Assembly (NCBI GenBank): GCA_949118805.1
Contig: CASAUJ010000012.1
Location: forward strand, 1-42,600
Origin: an uncultured Clostridia bacterium
GTDB taxonomy: Bacteria; Bacillota; Clostridia; TANB77; CAG-508
Direction of reading: 5' to 3'
Length of the DNA: 42,600 nucleotides
Under the pieces are notes generated by a model. The model was not told the origin of the DNA, searched no databases, and saw only the letters and a list, made by a program, of their open reading frames with translations. Made by a program: the position numbers and the translations under genes. Numbering within the stretch: position 1 is the stretch's first letter; each line of letters starts with the position of its first letter. Below are positions 26,713-34,890 of this stretch, one piece after another.

Positions 26713-27691
26713 ATGACAACAGAAGAAAAATTTGATCAAATTTATCAAAGAATAGTAGATGAAAATGTAAACGATATGGAAGTAGTTAGAAGAGAGGCAC
26801 AACTAGAAAATAGACATGAGCACATAACAATAATAGTTATTACAATAATTAACATAGTAATAAATTATGGAATTTATATATTATTTGGCAGGATTTTTGG
26901 AAAACTAACAGGAATTTTAATAGTTATATCATTTCTAATATATTTGAAAATCGAACATAGAGGTGGAAAATCAAAAATAGAGAAATATAGAAGGGAATTT
27001 AAAACAAAAGTAGTTGGAACTATGATAAAATCATTTGAAGAACAACTTGAGTTTACCCCTCAATATCGGATTATCTTCAACTGCTTTCAAAGAGGCAGAA
27101 TTTGAAAAATATGATGAATATTATGCAGGAGATTTAATACAGGGGATATTAAAAAATAATTGCAAATTTGCAATGTCAGAAGTTTTGACGAAAGATAAAT
27201 ACACGGATAGTGATGGAAATATAACATATTTAACAATATTTGATGGATTAGTCGCAAAAGTGGAAACTCCAAAACCCTTTAGTACTTCATTATATTTAAG
27301 AAAAGACAGAAAGGACAAAAGTTTACTAAATAGAGTATTTTTAAGTAAATTACCATTTGATAAATTAAGAATACAATTAGATTCACCAGAATTTGAAAAA
27401 GTATTTGATGTATATGCTTCAGACCAGATTGTAGCAATGCAATTATTAACAGCGGATGTTATGCAAGATTTAATACAATTCTATAAGGAAATGGAAATGG
27501 ATTATGAATTAACCATCAAGGAAAATTGTATGTATATTAGATTTTGGTGTGGCGAAATGTTTGAAACAGCAAAATTGAGAAAATTCTCACTAGATAGAGA
27601 TACTTTATATAAATATTATGAAATGTTAGAATTTACTTTTGGCTTAACCAATAAAATGCTAAAATTATTATATGAAACTCAATATGATTAA
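26713..27691 (+). CDS. DUF3137-family membrane protein, needing a +1 frameshift at 27067
   Basis: Read with a +1 shift at CGG 27067 it is 325 residues (length 979 = 3n+1). Two hydrophobic segments (about 38-75) are followed by a cytoplasmic domain; the stretch LDSPEFEKVFDVYASDQIVA is typical of DUF3137 proteins, which commonly sit beside lemA. The shift yields TPQYGLSSTAF at Gly119. Unshifted reading stops at 27103, removing nearly the whole soluble domain. It forms a unit with lemA 18 bases downstream. Function unknown; an envelope role is inferred from the partner. Confidence 0.82.
27064..27070 (+). other. +1 frameshift site TAT-C-GGA in the DUF3137 gene
   Basis: Zero-frame TAT CGG ATT ends at TGA 27103-27105. 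Skipping one base gives TAT GGA TTA TCT (YGLS) and opens the remaining 206 codons. Confidence 0.8.
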
Positions 27692-27709
27692 AAAATGAGG
27701 AAGTAAAAA

Positions 27710-28249
27710 ATGGAAATTGGAATAATAATAGTAGATATTATAATTTTGTTAGTATTAATAGTTTTTGTTCAATACAATGCTTTAGTAAAATTAAAAATGA
27801 AAGTAAAACAAGCAAAAGCTGGTATAGATGTCTATTACCAACAAAGATTTGACCTTATACCTAATTTAATGGAAACACTAAAAGGTTATATGAAACATGA
27901 GAAAGAGGTATTTGACAATATTATTAAATTGAGAACAAAATATAACAATACAAAAGACATAAATGTTAGCCAAGAATTAAATAAACAGATGAACAGAATA
28001 ATAGCAGTTGCAGAAAATTATCCAGATTTGAAAGCAAGTGAGCAATTTTTGAATTTACAAAAAAATTTAGAAAAAATAGAAAGTCAATTACAGGCAGCAA
28101 GAAGAATATATAATAATAATGTTACAAACTATAATATAAAAATTAGTATAGTACCATACAATGTAATAGCAAGTATATTTAATTTTAAAAGCGAATCTTT
28201 ATTTGAAATAGAAGATGAAAATGCAAGAAAAAATATAAAAGTAGAATAA
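27710..28249 (+). CDS. lemA: LemA family protein
   Basis: 179 residues. A single N-terminal membrane segment (about 4-22) precedes a helical domain with the family signature YNALVKLKMKVKQAKAGIDV, then QRFDLIPNL and a YNxxxxxYNxxI-like C-terminal region (RRIYNNNVTNYN). LemA proteins are membrane-linked with unclear function. Co-transcribed with the DUF3137 gene. Confidence 0.92.
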   Translation: MEIGIIIVDIIILLVLIVFVQYNALVKLKMKVKQAKAGIDVYYQQRFDLIPNLMETLKGYMKHEKEVFDNIIKLRTKYNNTKDINVSQELNKQMNRIIAVAENYPDLKASEQFLNLQKNLEKIESQLQAARRIYNNNVTNYNIKISIVPYNVIASIFNFKSESLFEIEDENARKNIKVE

Positions 28250-28260
28250 TAAAACATAGT

Positions 28261-28297
28261 AAAAAGGATAGGAGTAATGTGATCATATCCTTTTTTC
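28261..28297 (+). terminator. Rho-independent terminator after lemA
   Basis: AAAAGGATA pairs with TATCCTTTT, followed by T residues. Confidence 0.85.
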
Positions 28298-28377
28298 TAT
28301 AAATAGCAATAACCATTTAATATAATTTTTAATTTCTATAACAGATGGAAGCAAATGAAAAAAGTAAAAATTTTTAC

Positions 28378-28405
28378 TTTACAAATTATAAATTTCTGAT
28401 ATAAT
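28378..28405 (+). promoter_or_regulatory. Sigma-A promoter
   Basis: TTTACA, 16 bp spacer, TATAAT, upstream of the 28440 gene. Confidence 0.6.
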
Positions 28406-28439
28406 AATAAGGAAATAAAAAAGAAGGGGGTTAATCATT

Positions 28440-29156
28440 ATGAAAAAAGGTGCGATTATAGGAATTATAATAGGAGTACTTGTATTAGTAGCAATTGCAG
28501 GAGGGGTTGGATACTTTGTGATTAATGATTCTATGCAAAAAACAAAAATCATGAAAACATTTGCAGAAATCGAAGAATTAACAAAATCTGGAGATTTCAA
28601 AATGGAAGAATTAAATGAAAAAACAAGTAACATTGTATCTAGTGGAAAATATGCAAAAGTAGAAAAAGCTGCTAAAAATTATGCTTCTGACTTGTTTGGT
28701 AAAGCATTTGAAATTAGAGGGCTATTACAAGATGAAAAATTATCACAACTTTTAACAGCAAGTAACTATACAGCTGATGGACCAGAATTTATAGAATCTA
28801 AAAAATACCTTAGTGAAACAAAACAAAAATTAGAAACAGGAAAAACAGAATTATTAGCATATTTAGAAGAAAGTAAAATCAATTCATACATTGAAGCTGA
28901 AACAACAGATAGTTACTGCACAGAATTATACAAACAATTACTTACCGAAGATATTGAAATGTCAGATGCAGAAAAGAAACAATTTGAAACTTCAATCGAT
29001 AAAGTTGTTTCTATGCTAGAAATTGAAGAAGAAGTACTAGACTTTTTAATCGAAAATAAAGGAAAATGGCAAATACAAGGAGAACAAGTTTTATTTAATT
29101 CTAACAGTCTAGTGATAAAATATAATTCATTTTTAACAAAATTAAGAATGTTATAA
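28440..29156 (+). CDS. Membrane-anchored helical protein of unknown function
   Basis: 238 residues, not recognised. One N-terminal membrane segment (about 6-26, GAIIGIIIGVLVLVAIAGG) is followed by a Lys/Glu-rich, probably all-helical extracellular domain. No catalytic motif or sorting signal is seen. Monocistronic: own promoter, AGAAGGGGG ribosome binding site and a hairpin after it. Two cytosolic-looking Cys are absent apart from one near residue 160. Confidence 0.65.
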   Translation: MKKGAIIGIIIGVLVLVAIAGGVGYFVINDSMQKTKIMKTFAEIEELTKSGDFKMEELNEKTSNIVSSGKYAKVEKAAKNYASDLFGKAFEIRGLLQDEKLSQLLTASNYTADGPEFIESKKYLSETKQKLETGKTELLAYLEESKINSYIEAETTDSYCTELYKQLLTEDIEMSDAEKKQFETSIDKVVSMLEIEEEVLDFLIENKGKWQIQGEQVLFNSNSLVIKYNSFLTKLRML

Positions 29157-29181
29157 AAAAAATTACACATACTAAACAAAA

Positions 29182-29230
29182 ATAAGTTTGAAAAATAAGG
29201 ACAATAAAGGAATTATTTTTCAAACTTAAT
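29182..29230 (+). terminator. Long hairpin after the 28440 gene
   Basis: AAGTTTGAAAAAT pairs perfectly with ATTTTTCAAACTT. The T run after it is poor, so termination efficiency is uncertain. Confidence 0.55.
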
Positions 29231-29271
29231 TTGTACTTATCAAATAAATGAGAAAAGAATGGAGGCAAAAA

Positions 29272-30441
29272 ATGAAAGATACAACAATTACTGATAATAT
29301 TATATATATAGGAGCAGATGATAAAGAAATTCGATTATTTGAATCACAATATGAAGTTCCAAATGGAATGGCCTATAATTCATATTTAATAAAAGACGAG
29401 AAAAATGTAATATTAGATACCATTGATAAAAGAGTAACAAATGTATGGTTAGAAAATTTAGAAAAAGCTTTGCAAGGGGAAAAAGTAGATTATCTAGTAG
29501 TTTCTCATTTAGAGCCAGATCATGCTTACAACATTGGATTGTTGGCAGAAAAATATCCATCTATGAAAATAATAGGAAATGCTATAACTTTCAATATGTT
29601 ACCTAACTTTTTTGACATTGACTTAAGCGATCGAAAAGTAGTAGTAAAAGAAGGAGATACTTTAAACATTGGGAAGCATTCTTTACAATTTTTTATGGCA
29701 CCAATGGTACATTGGCCAGAAGTTATGGTGACCTATGAACAAACAGAAAAAATATTATTTACAGCAGATGGATTTGGAAAGTTTGGAACATTAGATACAG
29801 AAGAAGACTGGGATTGTGAAGCACGTAGATATTATTTTGGAATTGTTGGAAAATATGGTGCACAGGTGCAAGCTTTGTTGAAGAAGGCAGAAGCCTTAGA
29901 GATAAAAATGATTTGTCCTCTGCATGGCCCAATTTTAAAAGAAAATTTAGATCATTACCTAGAAAAATATAAAATATGGAGTGGTTATCAAGCAGAAGAT
30001 GATGGTGTTTTGATAGCTTGTGCTTCTATTTATGGAAATACGTTAAAAGTAGCACAAAAAATGAAAGAATTATTAGAAGAAAAAGGAGCAAAGAAAGTAG
30101 TTTTAACAGACTTAGTGAAAGAAGATATGGCAGAAGCAGTAGAAGATGCTTTTCGTTATGATAAAGTGATTTTGGCAGCATCCAGTTATAATGCAGGAGT
30201 ATTTGTACCAATGGAACATTTCTTGTATCATTTAAAAGCAAGAAATTATCAAAATCGAAAAATTGGATTGATAGAAAATGGTTCTTGGGCTCCTTCTGCG
30301 AATAAAACGATGAAGAATATTTTACAAGAAATGAAGGATATTAATATAATAGAACCTTCTATTACGATTCAGTCAACAATGAAAATAGAAAATATAGAGC
30401 AGATGAAAAAATTAGCCGATAGTATGTTAGGAGGTGAGTAA
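29272..30441 (+). CDS. fprA: Flavodiiron protein (oxygen or NO reductase)
   Basis: 389 residues from ATG 29272, preceded by GGAGG. The N-terminal metallo-beta-lactamase-like diiron domain has HLEPDHA (HxExDH ligands), MVHWPEVM and CPLHGP. The C-terminal half is a flavodoxin domain with the FMN loop region ASIYGNTLKVAQ. It reduces oxygen to water or NO to N2O in anaerobes using electrons from rubredoxin, whose gene follows by one base. An earlier in-frame ATG at 29248 lacks a good ribosome binding site. Confidence 0.93.
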   Translation: MKDTTITDNIIYIGADDKEIRLFESQYEVPNGMAYNSYLIKDEKNVILDTIDKRVTNVWLENLEKALQGEKVDYLVVSHLEPDHAYNIGLLAEKYPSMKIIGNAITFNMLPNFFDIDLSDRKVVVKEGDTLNIGKHSLQFFMAPMVHWPEVMVTYEQTEKILFTADGFGKFGTLDTEEDWDCEARRYYFGIVGKYGAQVQALLKKAEALEIKMICPLHGPILKENLDHYLEKYKIWSGYQAEDDGVLIACASIYGNTLKVAQKMKELLEEKGAKKVVLTDLVKEDMAEAVEDAFRYDKVILAASSYNAGVFVPMEHFLYHLKARNYQNRKIGLIENGSWAPSANKTMKNILQEMKDINIIEPSITIQSTMKIENIEQMKKLADSMLGGE

Positions 30442-30442
30442 C

Positions 30443-30580
30443 ATGAAATATAAATGTACAGTATGTGGATTTATTTATGATGATGAAAAAGAAGCAGTAA
30501 AATTTGAAGATTTACCAGATGATTGGACATGTCCTTTATGTGGTGTAAGTAAAGATTTATTTGAAAAAGTAGAAGAATAA
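30443..30580 (+). CDS. Rubredoxin
   Basis: 45 residues, a short rubredoxin. Iron ligands are in CTVCG and CPLCG, with the FIYDDE and LPDDWTCP context typical of the family. It begins one base after the flavodiiron stop with GGAGGTGA upstream inside that gene. Likely electron donor to the flavodiiron protein. Confidence 0.95.
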   Translation: MKYKCTVCGFIYDDEKEAVKFEDLPDDWTCPLCGVSKDLFEKVEE

Positions 30581-30625
30581 AAAAGGAAGAATTTAATTTT
30601 CTTCCTTTTCTTTTCTCTTTTTTTC
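30581..30625 (+). terminator. Terminator after rubredoxin, possibly bidirectional
   Basis: AAAAGGAAGAA pairs with TTCTTCCTTTT and leads into a T-rich stretch. It also overlaps the 3' end of the convergent small gene. Confidence 0.7.
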
Positions 30626-30760
30626 TTTTGGAATTACAATATCAGTAGGTTTTTCTTTATCAGATTTTGGTTTTGTAGCATTTAAATGATCATAGACTGG
30701 TGAGATATTTAAATCAGAAGGATTACCAGAAACAATTTCTATCTTCTTTTTTTCTCCCAT
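30593..30760 (-). CDS. Small charged protein of unknown function
   Basis: 55 residues, not recognised. The start has a strong ribosome binding site (TGGAGGAATTCTT before ATG) and a sigma-A-like promoter upstream, which is why it is called despite its size. It contains NPSDLNISPVYDHLNA, then a Lys/Glu-rich tail. No membrane segment or cysteines. Convergent with rubredoxin; the last codons overlap the terminator hairpin. Confidence 0.65.
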   Translation of the reverse strand: MGEKKKIEIVSGNPSDLNISPVYDHLNATKPKSDKEKPTDIVIPKEKKRKEKEEN

Positions 30761-30783
30761 AAGAATTCCTCCATTTTTTGTTT

Positions 30784-30812
30784 ATAGTATCATAATTTAT
30801 TGAAAAGTGCAA
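30784..30812 (-). promoter_or_regulatory. Probable promoter of the 55-residue protein
   Basis: On the minus strand: TTGCAC, 17 bp spacer, TACTAT. Confidence 0.55.
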
Positions 30813-30879
30813 GTGTTTTAGAAAGGGAAAGAAAAAGCATAAAGAAAGAATTTTAAAAGGAAAAGGGATTGGTAAAAAC

Positions 30880-30908
30880 TTGACTTTTAGGAAGGAAATC
30901 GATACAAT
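30880..30908 (+). promoter_or_regulatory. Sigma-A promoter of the GLUG protein
   Basis: TTGACT, 17 bp spacer, TACAAT. Confidence 0.65.
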
Positions 30909-30946
30909 AAAAAAGGAAAAATAGGACTAGTTGAAAGGAAGCGAGA

Positions 30947-32587
30947 ATGAGAACAAAAGAAAGTAGGGAAAATATGAGAAAAGAAAAAGGAATTACCTTA
31001 ATTGCATTAGTGATTACTATTATTGTATTATTAATTTTAGCAGGAGTTGGAATTAGTAATTTAATAGGAGAAGGAGGAATCTTAAATAAGGCAAAAACAG
31101 CAGGAATAACCCAAGAAGAGAAAGAGGCAAAAGAAAAATTAGAATTAGTATTACAAGATCTAACCATAAGTAAGCATACAGATCCAACTTATAATCAAAA
31201 TAAATATATTGATTATGTAATTGAAAAAGAAAACATGACGATAATAGAAGATATGGTCATGGTAGATGGTTGGCTATTTGAAATTGACAGAAGTATACCA
31301 AAAATAAGTTTGAACTTAGGAAAAGGAACAGAAAATGAGACAATTGGAATCACAGCAAGTACAACGATAAATATGGATTATGTGAAAGGTAGTTTACAAG
31401 CCAATATAGCTTATAATGGAACCATCCAAGAAATTATCATAAAAGGAACAAAAATAGAAGTACCAACACCAGAAAACGGAGTTTACACAATTACTTATGA
31501 AGTAAAGGAAAATGGGACTTATACTATAGTCGTAAAAGATGAAGAAAACAATTATAAAATAGGAAAGGTAGAGGTAGCAGGAATTACAGAGGATATGAAT
31601 ATATATAATTCACAAGATATGGCAAAATTTCGAGATATGGTAAATAGCGGAAGAACTTTTGAAGGAAAAACAATACAGATAAAAAATGATATTGATATGA
31701 AAGATATATGTTCTATGGAATTAGGATCATGGGTACCAATTGGATATAAAGATGATGATATCACTAAAAATGTACCTTTTCAAGGAACGCTTGAAGGAAA
31801 TTATAAAAAAATAAAAAATTTGTATATCTCTACAACCAATTCTTTGCAGGGATTATTTTCAATTTTGGGAAAAGAAGGAAAGATGACTCATTTAATCGTA
31901 GAAGGAAACATAGAAACAACAGGAGCTAAGTGTGCAGGAATCGTTGCTTATAATTTAGGAAGAGTAGAAAATTGTATCAATAATGTAGCTATTTTTTCAG
32001 AAAAAAATAGTCCAGGAGGCATCACAAGCTTAAATGGAGGAGTTATCTATCGTTGTATAAATAATGGAAATATACGAACGCTAAGTGAATCAGGAGGAGG
32101 AATAGCAGGTGGGAATGGAAATAGTAATGAGGTTGGAATCATAAGTGAATGCATTAATAAAGGGGAAATTCATTCAGAGGATTGGACGAATGGAGGAATT
32201 GTAGGAACTAATGGATGCTTCGGAACAGAGGGAAAAGGATATATCTGTAATTCTTATAATGTAGGAACGATAACAGGAGGAAAAGACAGAAGAGGAGGAA
32301 TTGTAGGACAGGTAAAATGTAGAGGTGGTAGAAGTTATATTTACAATTGTTATAATCGAGGAGAGATAGCTGGATGCCCTGAAATTATAGGGTATGATTT
32401 TGGAGAAGGAGATAATGTACCAGATCAAGGAGAAATAGAAGCAATTCATAATTATGGAAAATTAGAAGCAACAATTACAAAGTTAAATGTGGATTCCAAT
32501 GTACCAGAAGAATTAAAAAAAACAAACTTATATCGATTTGATGCCTATGTATTAAAAGATGGAATGATATCATTAGATTGGGAATAA
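30947..32587 (+). CDS. Surface protein with pilin-like N-terminus and GLUG-like repeats
   Basis: 546 residues. The N-terminal module KG-ITLIALVITIIVLLILAG matches that of the 25484 protein, followed by a short charged helix. The middle has an Ig-like or beta-sandwich stretch (about 120-205). From about residue 210 a GLUG-repeat-type region appears: EGNYKKIKNLYI, GGIVGTNG, CYNRGEIAG and similar repeats with CINxGxI motifs. Such repeats occur in surface adhesins. AGGAAGCGAG precedes ATG 30947; an in-frame ATG at 30974 is weaker. A surface or adhesion role is inferred. Confidence 0.75.
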   Translation: MRTKESRENMRKEKGITLIALVITIIVLLILAGVGISNLIGEGGILNKAKTAGITQEEKEAKEKLELVLQDLTISKHTDPTYNQNKYIDYVIEKENMTIIEDMVMVDGWLFEIDRSIPKISLNLGKGTENETIGITASTTINMDYVKGSLQANIAYNGTIQEIIIKGTKIEVPTPENGVYTITYEVKENGTYTIVVKDEENNYKIGKVEVAGITEDMNIYNSQDMAKFRDMVNSGRTFEGKTIQIKNDIDMKDICSMELGSWVPIGYKDDDITKNVPFQGTLEGNYKKIKNLYISTTNSLQGLFSILGKEGKMTHLIVEGNIETTGAKCAGIVAYNLGRVENCINNVAIFSEKNSPGGITSLNGGVIYRCINNGNIRTLSESGGGIAGGNGNSNEVGIISECINKGEIHSEDWTNGGIVGTNGCFGTEGKGYICNSYNVGTITGGKDRRGGIVGQVKCRGGRSYIYNCYNRGEIAGCPEIIGYDFGEGDNVPDQGEIEAIHNYGKLEATITKLNVDSNVPEELKKTNLYRFDAYVLKDGMISLDWE

Positions 32588-32637
32588 GGTAAGTTATAGA
32601 TACGCCATTTTAAAATGGATCTAAGAAAAATAATCCG

Positions 32638-32673
32638 AAGTAGTTTTTTACAAAAAGTAAAGAACTACTTTTT
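32638..32673 (+). terminator. Probable terminator
   Basis: AAGTAGTT pairs with AACTACTT, then T residues. Confidence 0.65.
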
Positions 32674-32690
32674 GATAACAAAGAAAAAGA

Positions 32691-32719
32691 TTGACAGAAA
32701 AGCTATTTCATGACATAAT
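32691..32719 (+). promoter_or_regulatory. Sigma-A promoter of scpB-proS
   Basis: TTGACA, 17 bp spacer, CATAAT. Confidence 0.7.
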
Positions 32720-32752
32720 AGACAAGAAAAAATAAAAGAAAAAGGAGACAAG

Positions 32753-33364
32753 ATGGAAATCAACAAAATAAAATCAATCATAGAAGCAATTCTATTTGCA
32801 GTGGGGAGACCAGTAGCCAAAAAAGATTTAGTGTTAAGCTTAGAAATTGCAGAAGAAGATATCGAAAGTATTGTGGCTAATATGCAAGAAGAATATCAAC
32901 AACAAGCAAGAGGAATTGAAATTATAAAAATAGAAGATAGCTACCAATTATGTTCCAAAAAAGAGTTATATGATTTTGTATACCCAATATTAGATAAAAG
33001 GAGTAAACCCAATTTATCTAATGCTGCATTAGAAACATTAGCAATTATTGCCTATAATCCTAAAATAAGTCGAGCAGAAATAGAAGCAATTCGTGGAGTA
33101 TCAGCAGATGCTTGTGTATATAAACTATTAGAATATGGACTCATTGAAGAAGGTGGGAAAATTGATTTACCAGGTAAGCCTATGTCTTATCAAACAACCA
33201 GTGATTTTTTAAGAATGTTTGGTTATACATCTCTAGAAGAATTACCAGAATTGCCAAGATATAAATTAGACGAAAATAAGCAAATTGTAATCGATGAATT
33301 AATGGAACAACAAGAAACAGAAGAGATAAAGGAAAATCCTGTCCCCGAAAAAGAAGAGGCATAG
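32753..33364 (+). CDS. scpB: Chromosome segregation and condensation protein ScpB
   Basis: 203 residues. Winged-helix kleisin-associated subunit of the Smc-ScpAB complex. Signatures are IEAILFAVGRPV near the N-terminus, ETLAIIAYNPKISRAEIEAIRGV, and the C-terminal GRPxxYxTT-like PGKPMSYQTTSDFL. An acidic tail follows. scpA, its usual upstream neighbour, is not here. AAAGGAGA precedes the ATG. Confidence 0.93.
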   Translation: MEINKIKSIIEAILFAVGRPVAKKDLVLSLEIAEEDIESIVANMQEEYQQQARGIEIIKIEDSYQLCSKKELYDFVYPILDKRSKPNLSNAALETLAIIAYNPKISRAEIEAIRGVSADACVYKLLEYGLIEEGGKIDLPGKPMSYQTTSDFLRMFGYTSLEELPELPRYKLDENKQIVIDELMEQQETEEIKENPVPEKEEA

Positions 33365-33399
33365 AAAAAATTTAGATTTACAAGAAAAGAGGAATAAAA

Positions 33400-34680
33400 A
33401 TGAAATTATCACAAACAGGATTAGGAACTGTAAAATTAAATAATATTGATGAAATGTATCCAGGACAAAGTATCTTATTGCAAACAGGACAATTAGTACA
33501 ATATGGGGCTGGTTTATTTGGTTACAATACCATTCCATTATTAGTTAGAAGAAAAATAGAAAGTATTATTGTAGAAACCTTGAATAAATATGGATGTATT
33601 GAGGTATTATTACCAACTTTACAACCAGATACTATTTGGAAAAACTCTGGAAGATATGAACATTATATAAAAGAAGGAACCATGTTAATCACAGAATCCA
33701 ATAAAGGAATTTTTTGCTTAGCTCCAACAGGTGAAGAAGCCATGGTTGAATTTGCAAGAGAAAAGTTAAAATCTTATAAAAACTTACCAGTAACCTATTA
33801 TCAAATTGGAGAAAAATTTAGAAATGAAATTAGGACAAGAGGATACTTATTAAGAGGAAAAAGTTTTCCAATGCTAGATGCTTATAGTTTTGATGTCAAT
33901 GAAGAAGGAATGGCAAAATCTTATGAAAATGTAAGAAAGGCGTTTATTGAAATTTTCGAAAAGATTGGTATGAAAGTAGTTCCAATTGTAGCTGATAATG
34001 GAGCAATGGGAGGAAAAAAATCAGAAGAATTCATGCTTGTTTCAGAACAAGGAGAAGATAAAATATTATACAATGAAAAAACAGGACAAGGAATTAATAC
34101 AGAAATCTTAGAAAGAGAAGATTATCAAGAATATTTAAAAGAAGAATATGGAATTGAAGATATTTCCCAATTTAAAGAAATAAGAACGATGGAATTAGCT
34201 CATATTTTTCAATTAGGAACTAGATATTCTGAAATGATGAATGGAAAATTCACAAATCAAGAAGGAAAAGAAAGTTTATATTATATGGGATGCTATGGAA
34301 TTGGTGTTAGTAGAACAGTAGCAGCTTTATATGAACAATGTGTGATCCAAGACGAAAAATGGGGAGCTTGTGGATTCTCTTTACCAGAAAGTATTGCTCC
34401 TTATACCATTCAAATTATTCCCAAAATGGATGATGAAGAAAAAGTAAGACAAGGAAAAGACCTATATAAGAAATTACAGCAAGAGGGAATAGGGGTTATT
34501 TTAGATGATAGAGAAAATTTGAGCATTGGAAGCAAAATGAGAGATTGTAAGATATTAGGAACACCCTATATGTTAATTTTAGGAGATAAAACAACAGAGA
34601 ATCAATTTGAAATAGAACAGATAAAAACAGGAGAAAAAACAATAACAACAATAGAAAAAATAATAGAAAAATTTAAATAG
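33400..34680 (+). CDS. proS: Prolyl-tRNA synthetase lacking the INS editing domain
   Basis: 426 residues. Charges tRNA-Pro with proline. Class II motifs: motif 2 around EKFRNEIRTRGYLLRGKSF, motif 3 around CYGIGVSRTVAA, plus the C-terminal anticodon-binding domain. The usual bacterial form is about 570 residues with an INS domain between motifs 2 and 3. Here that interval is only about 120 residues, so the INS editing domain is missing or reduced, as in the shorter alpha-proteobacterial and mitochondrial types. Start follows AAAGAGG. Confidence 0.92.
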   Translation: MKLSQTGLGTVKLNNIDEMYPGQSILLQTGQLVQYGAGLFGYNTIPLLVRRKIESIIVETLNKYGCIEVLLPTLQPDTIWKNSGRYEHYIKEGTMLITESNKGIFCLAPTGEEAMVEFAREKLKSYKNLPVTYYQIGEKFRNEIRTRGYLLRGKSFPMLDAYSFDVNEEGMAKSYENVRKAFIEIFEKIGMKVVPIVADNGAMGGKKSEEFMLVSEQGEDKILYNEKTGQGINTEILEREDYQEYLKEEYGIEDISQFKEIRTMELAHIFQLGTRYSEMMNGKFTNQEGKESLYYMGCYGIGVSRTVAALYEQCVIQDEKWGACGFSLPESIAPYTIQIIPKMDDEEKVRQGKDLYKKLQQEGIGVILDDRENLSIGSKMRDCKILGTPYMLILGDKTTENQFEIEQIKTGEKTITTIEKIIEKFK

Positions 34681-34692
34681 TGTGAAATGATA

Positions 34693-34786
34693 TGCAATGG
34701 GGACGTTTCTTTTTTCACATTTGGTGAAATACTAAAAAATAGTAGTATTTTCTTCTAAATGTGAAAAAAGAAACGTCCCCATTGCA
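34693..34786. repeat. Long perfect inverted repeat (BIME-like)
   Basis: 30-base arms at 34693-34722 and 34757-34786 are perfect complements; the arm starts TGCAATGGGGACGTTTC. The 34-base loop contains a further small hairpin (AATACT/AGTATT). It sits 13 bases after the proS stop. The GGGGACGTTTC core differs from the RAYT-flanking REP family. Confidence 0.9.
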
Positions 34787-34890
34787 CATCTAAGAAATGT
34801 TTGGTAAGTTCACACAAAAAACACAAAGAAAATATCAATTGATAACAATAAAAGAATACAATCAAGCATATACTAAGAAAAGAGGTGTAT

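Noticed and set aside
3008..27070. Classic +1 slippage of the P-site tRNA, as at prfB
   Set aside because: Re-pairing would need TCT to CTC, TAT to ATC or CTT to TTC, which is poor in most cases. No stop codon or upstream Shine-Dalgarno-like stimulator is at the sites.
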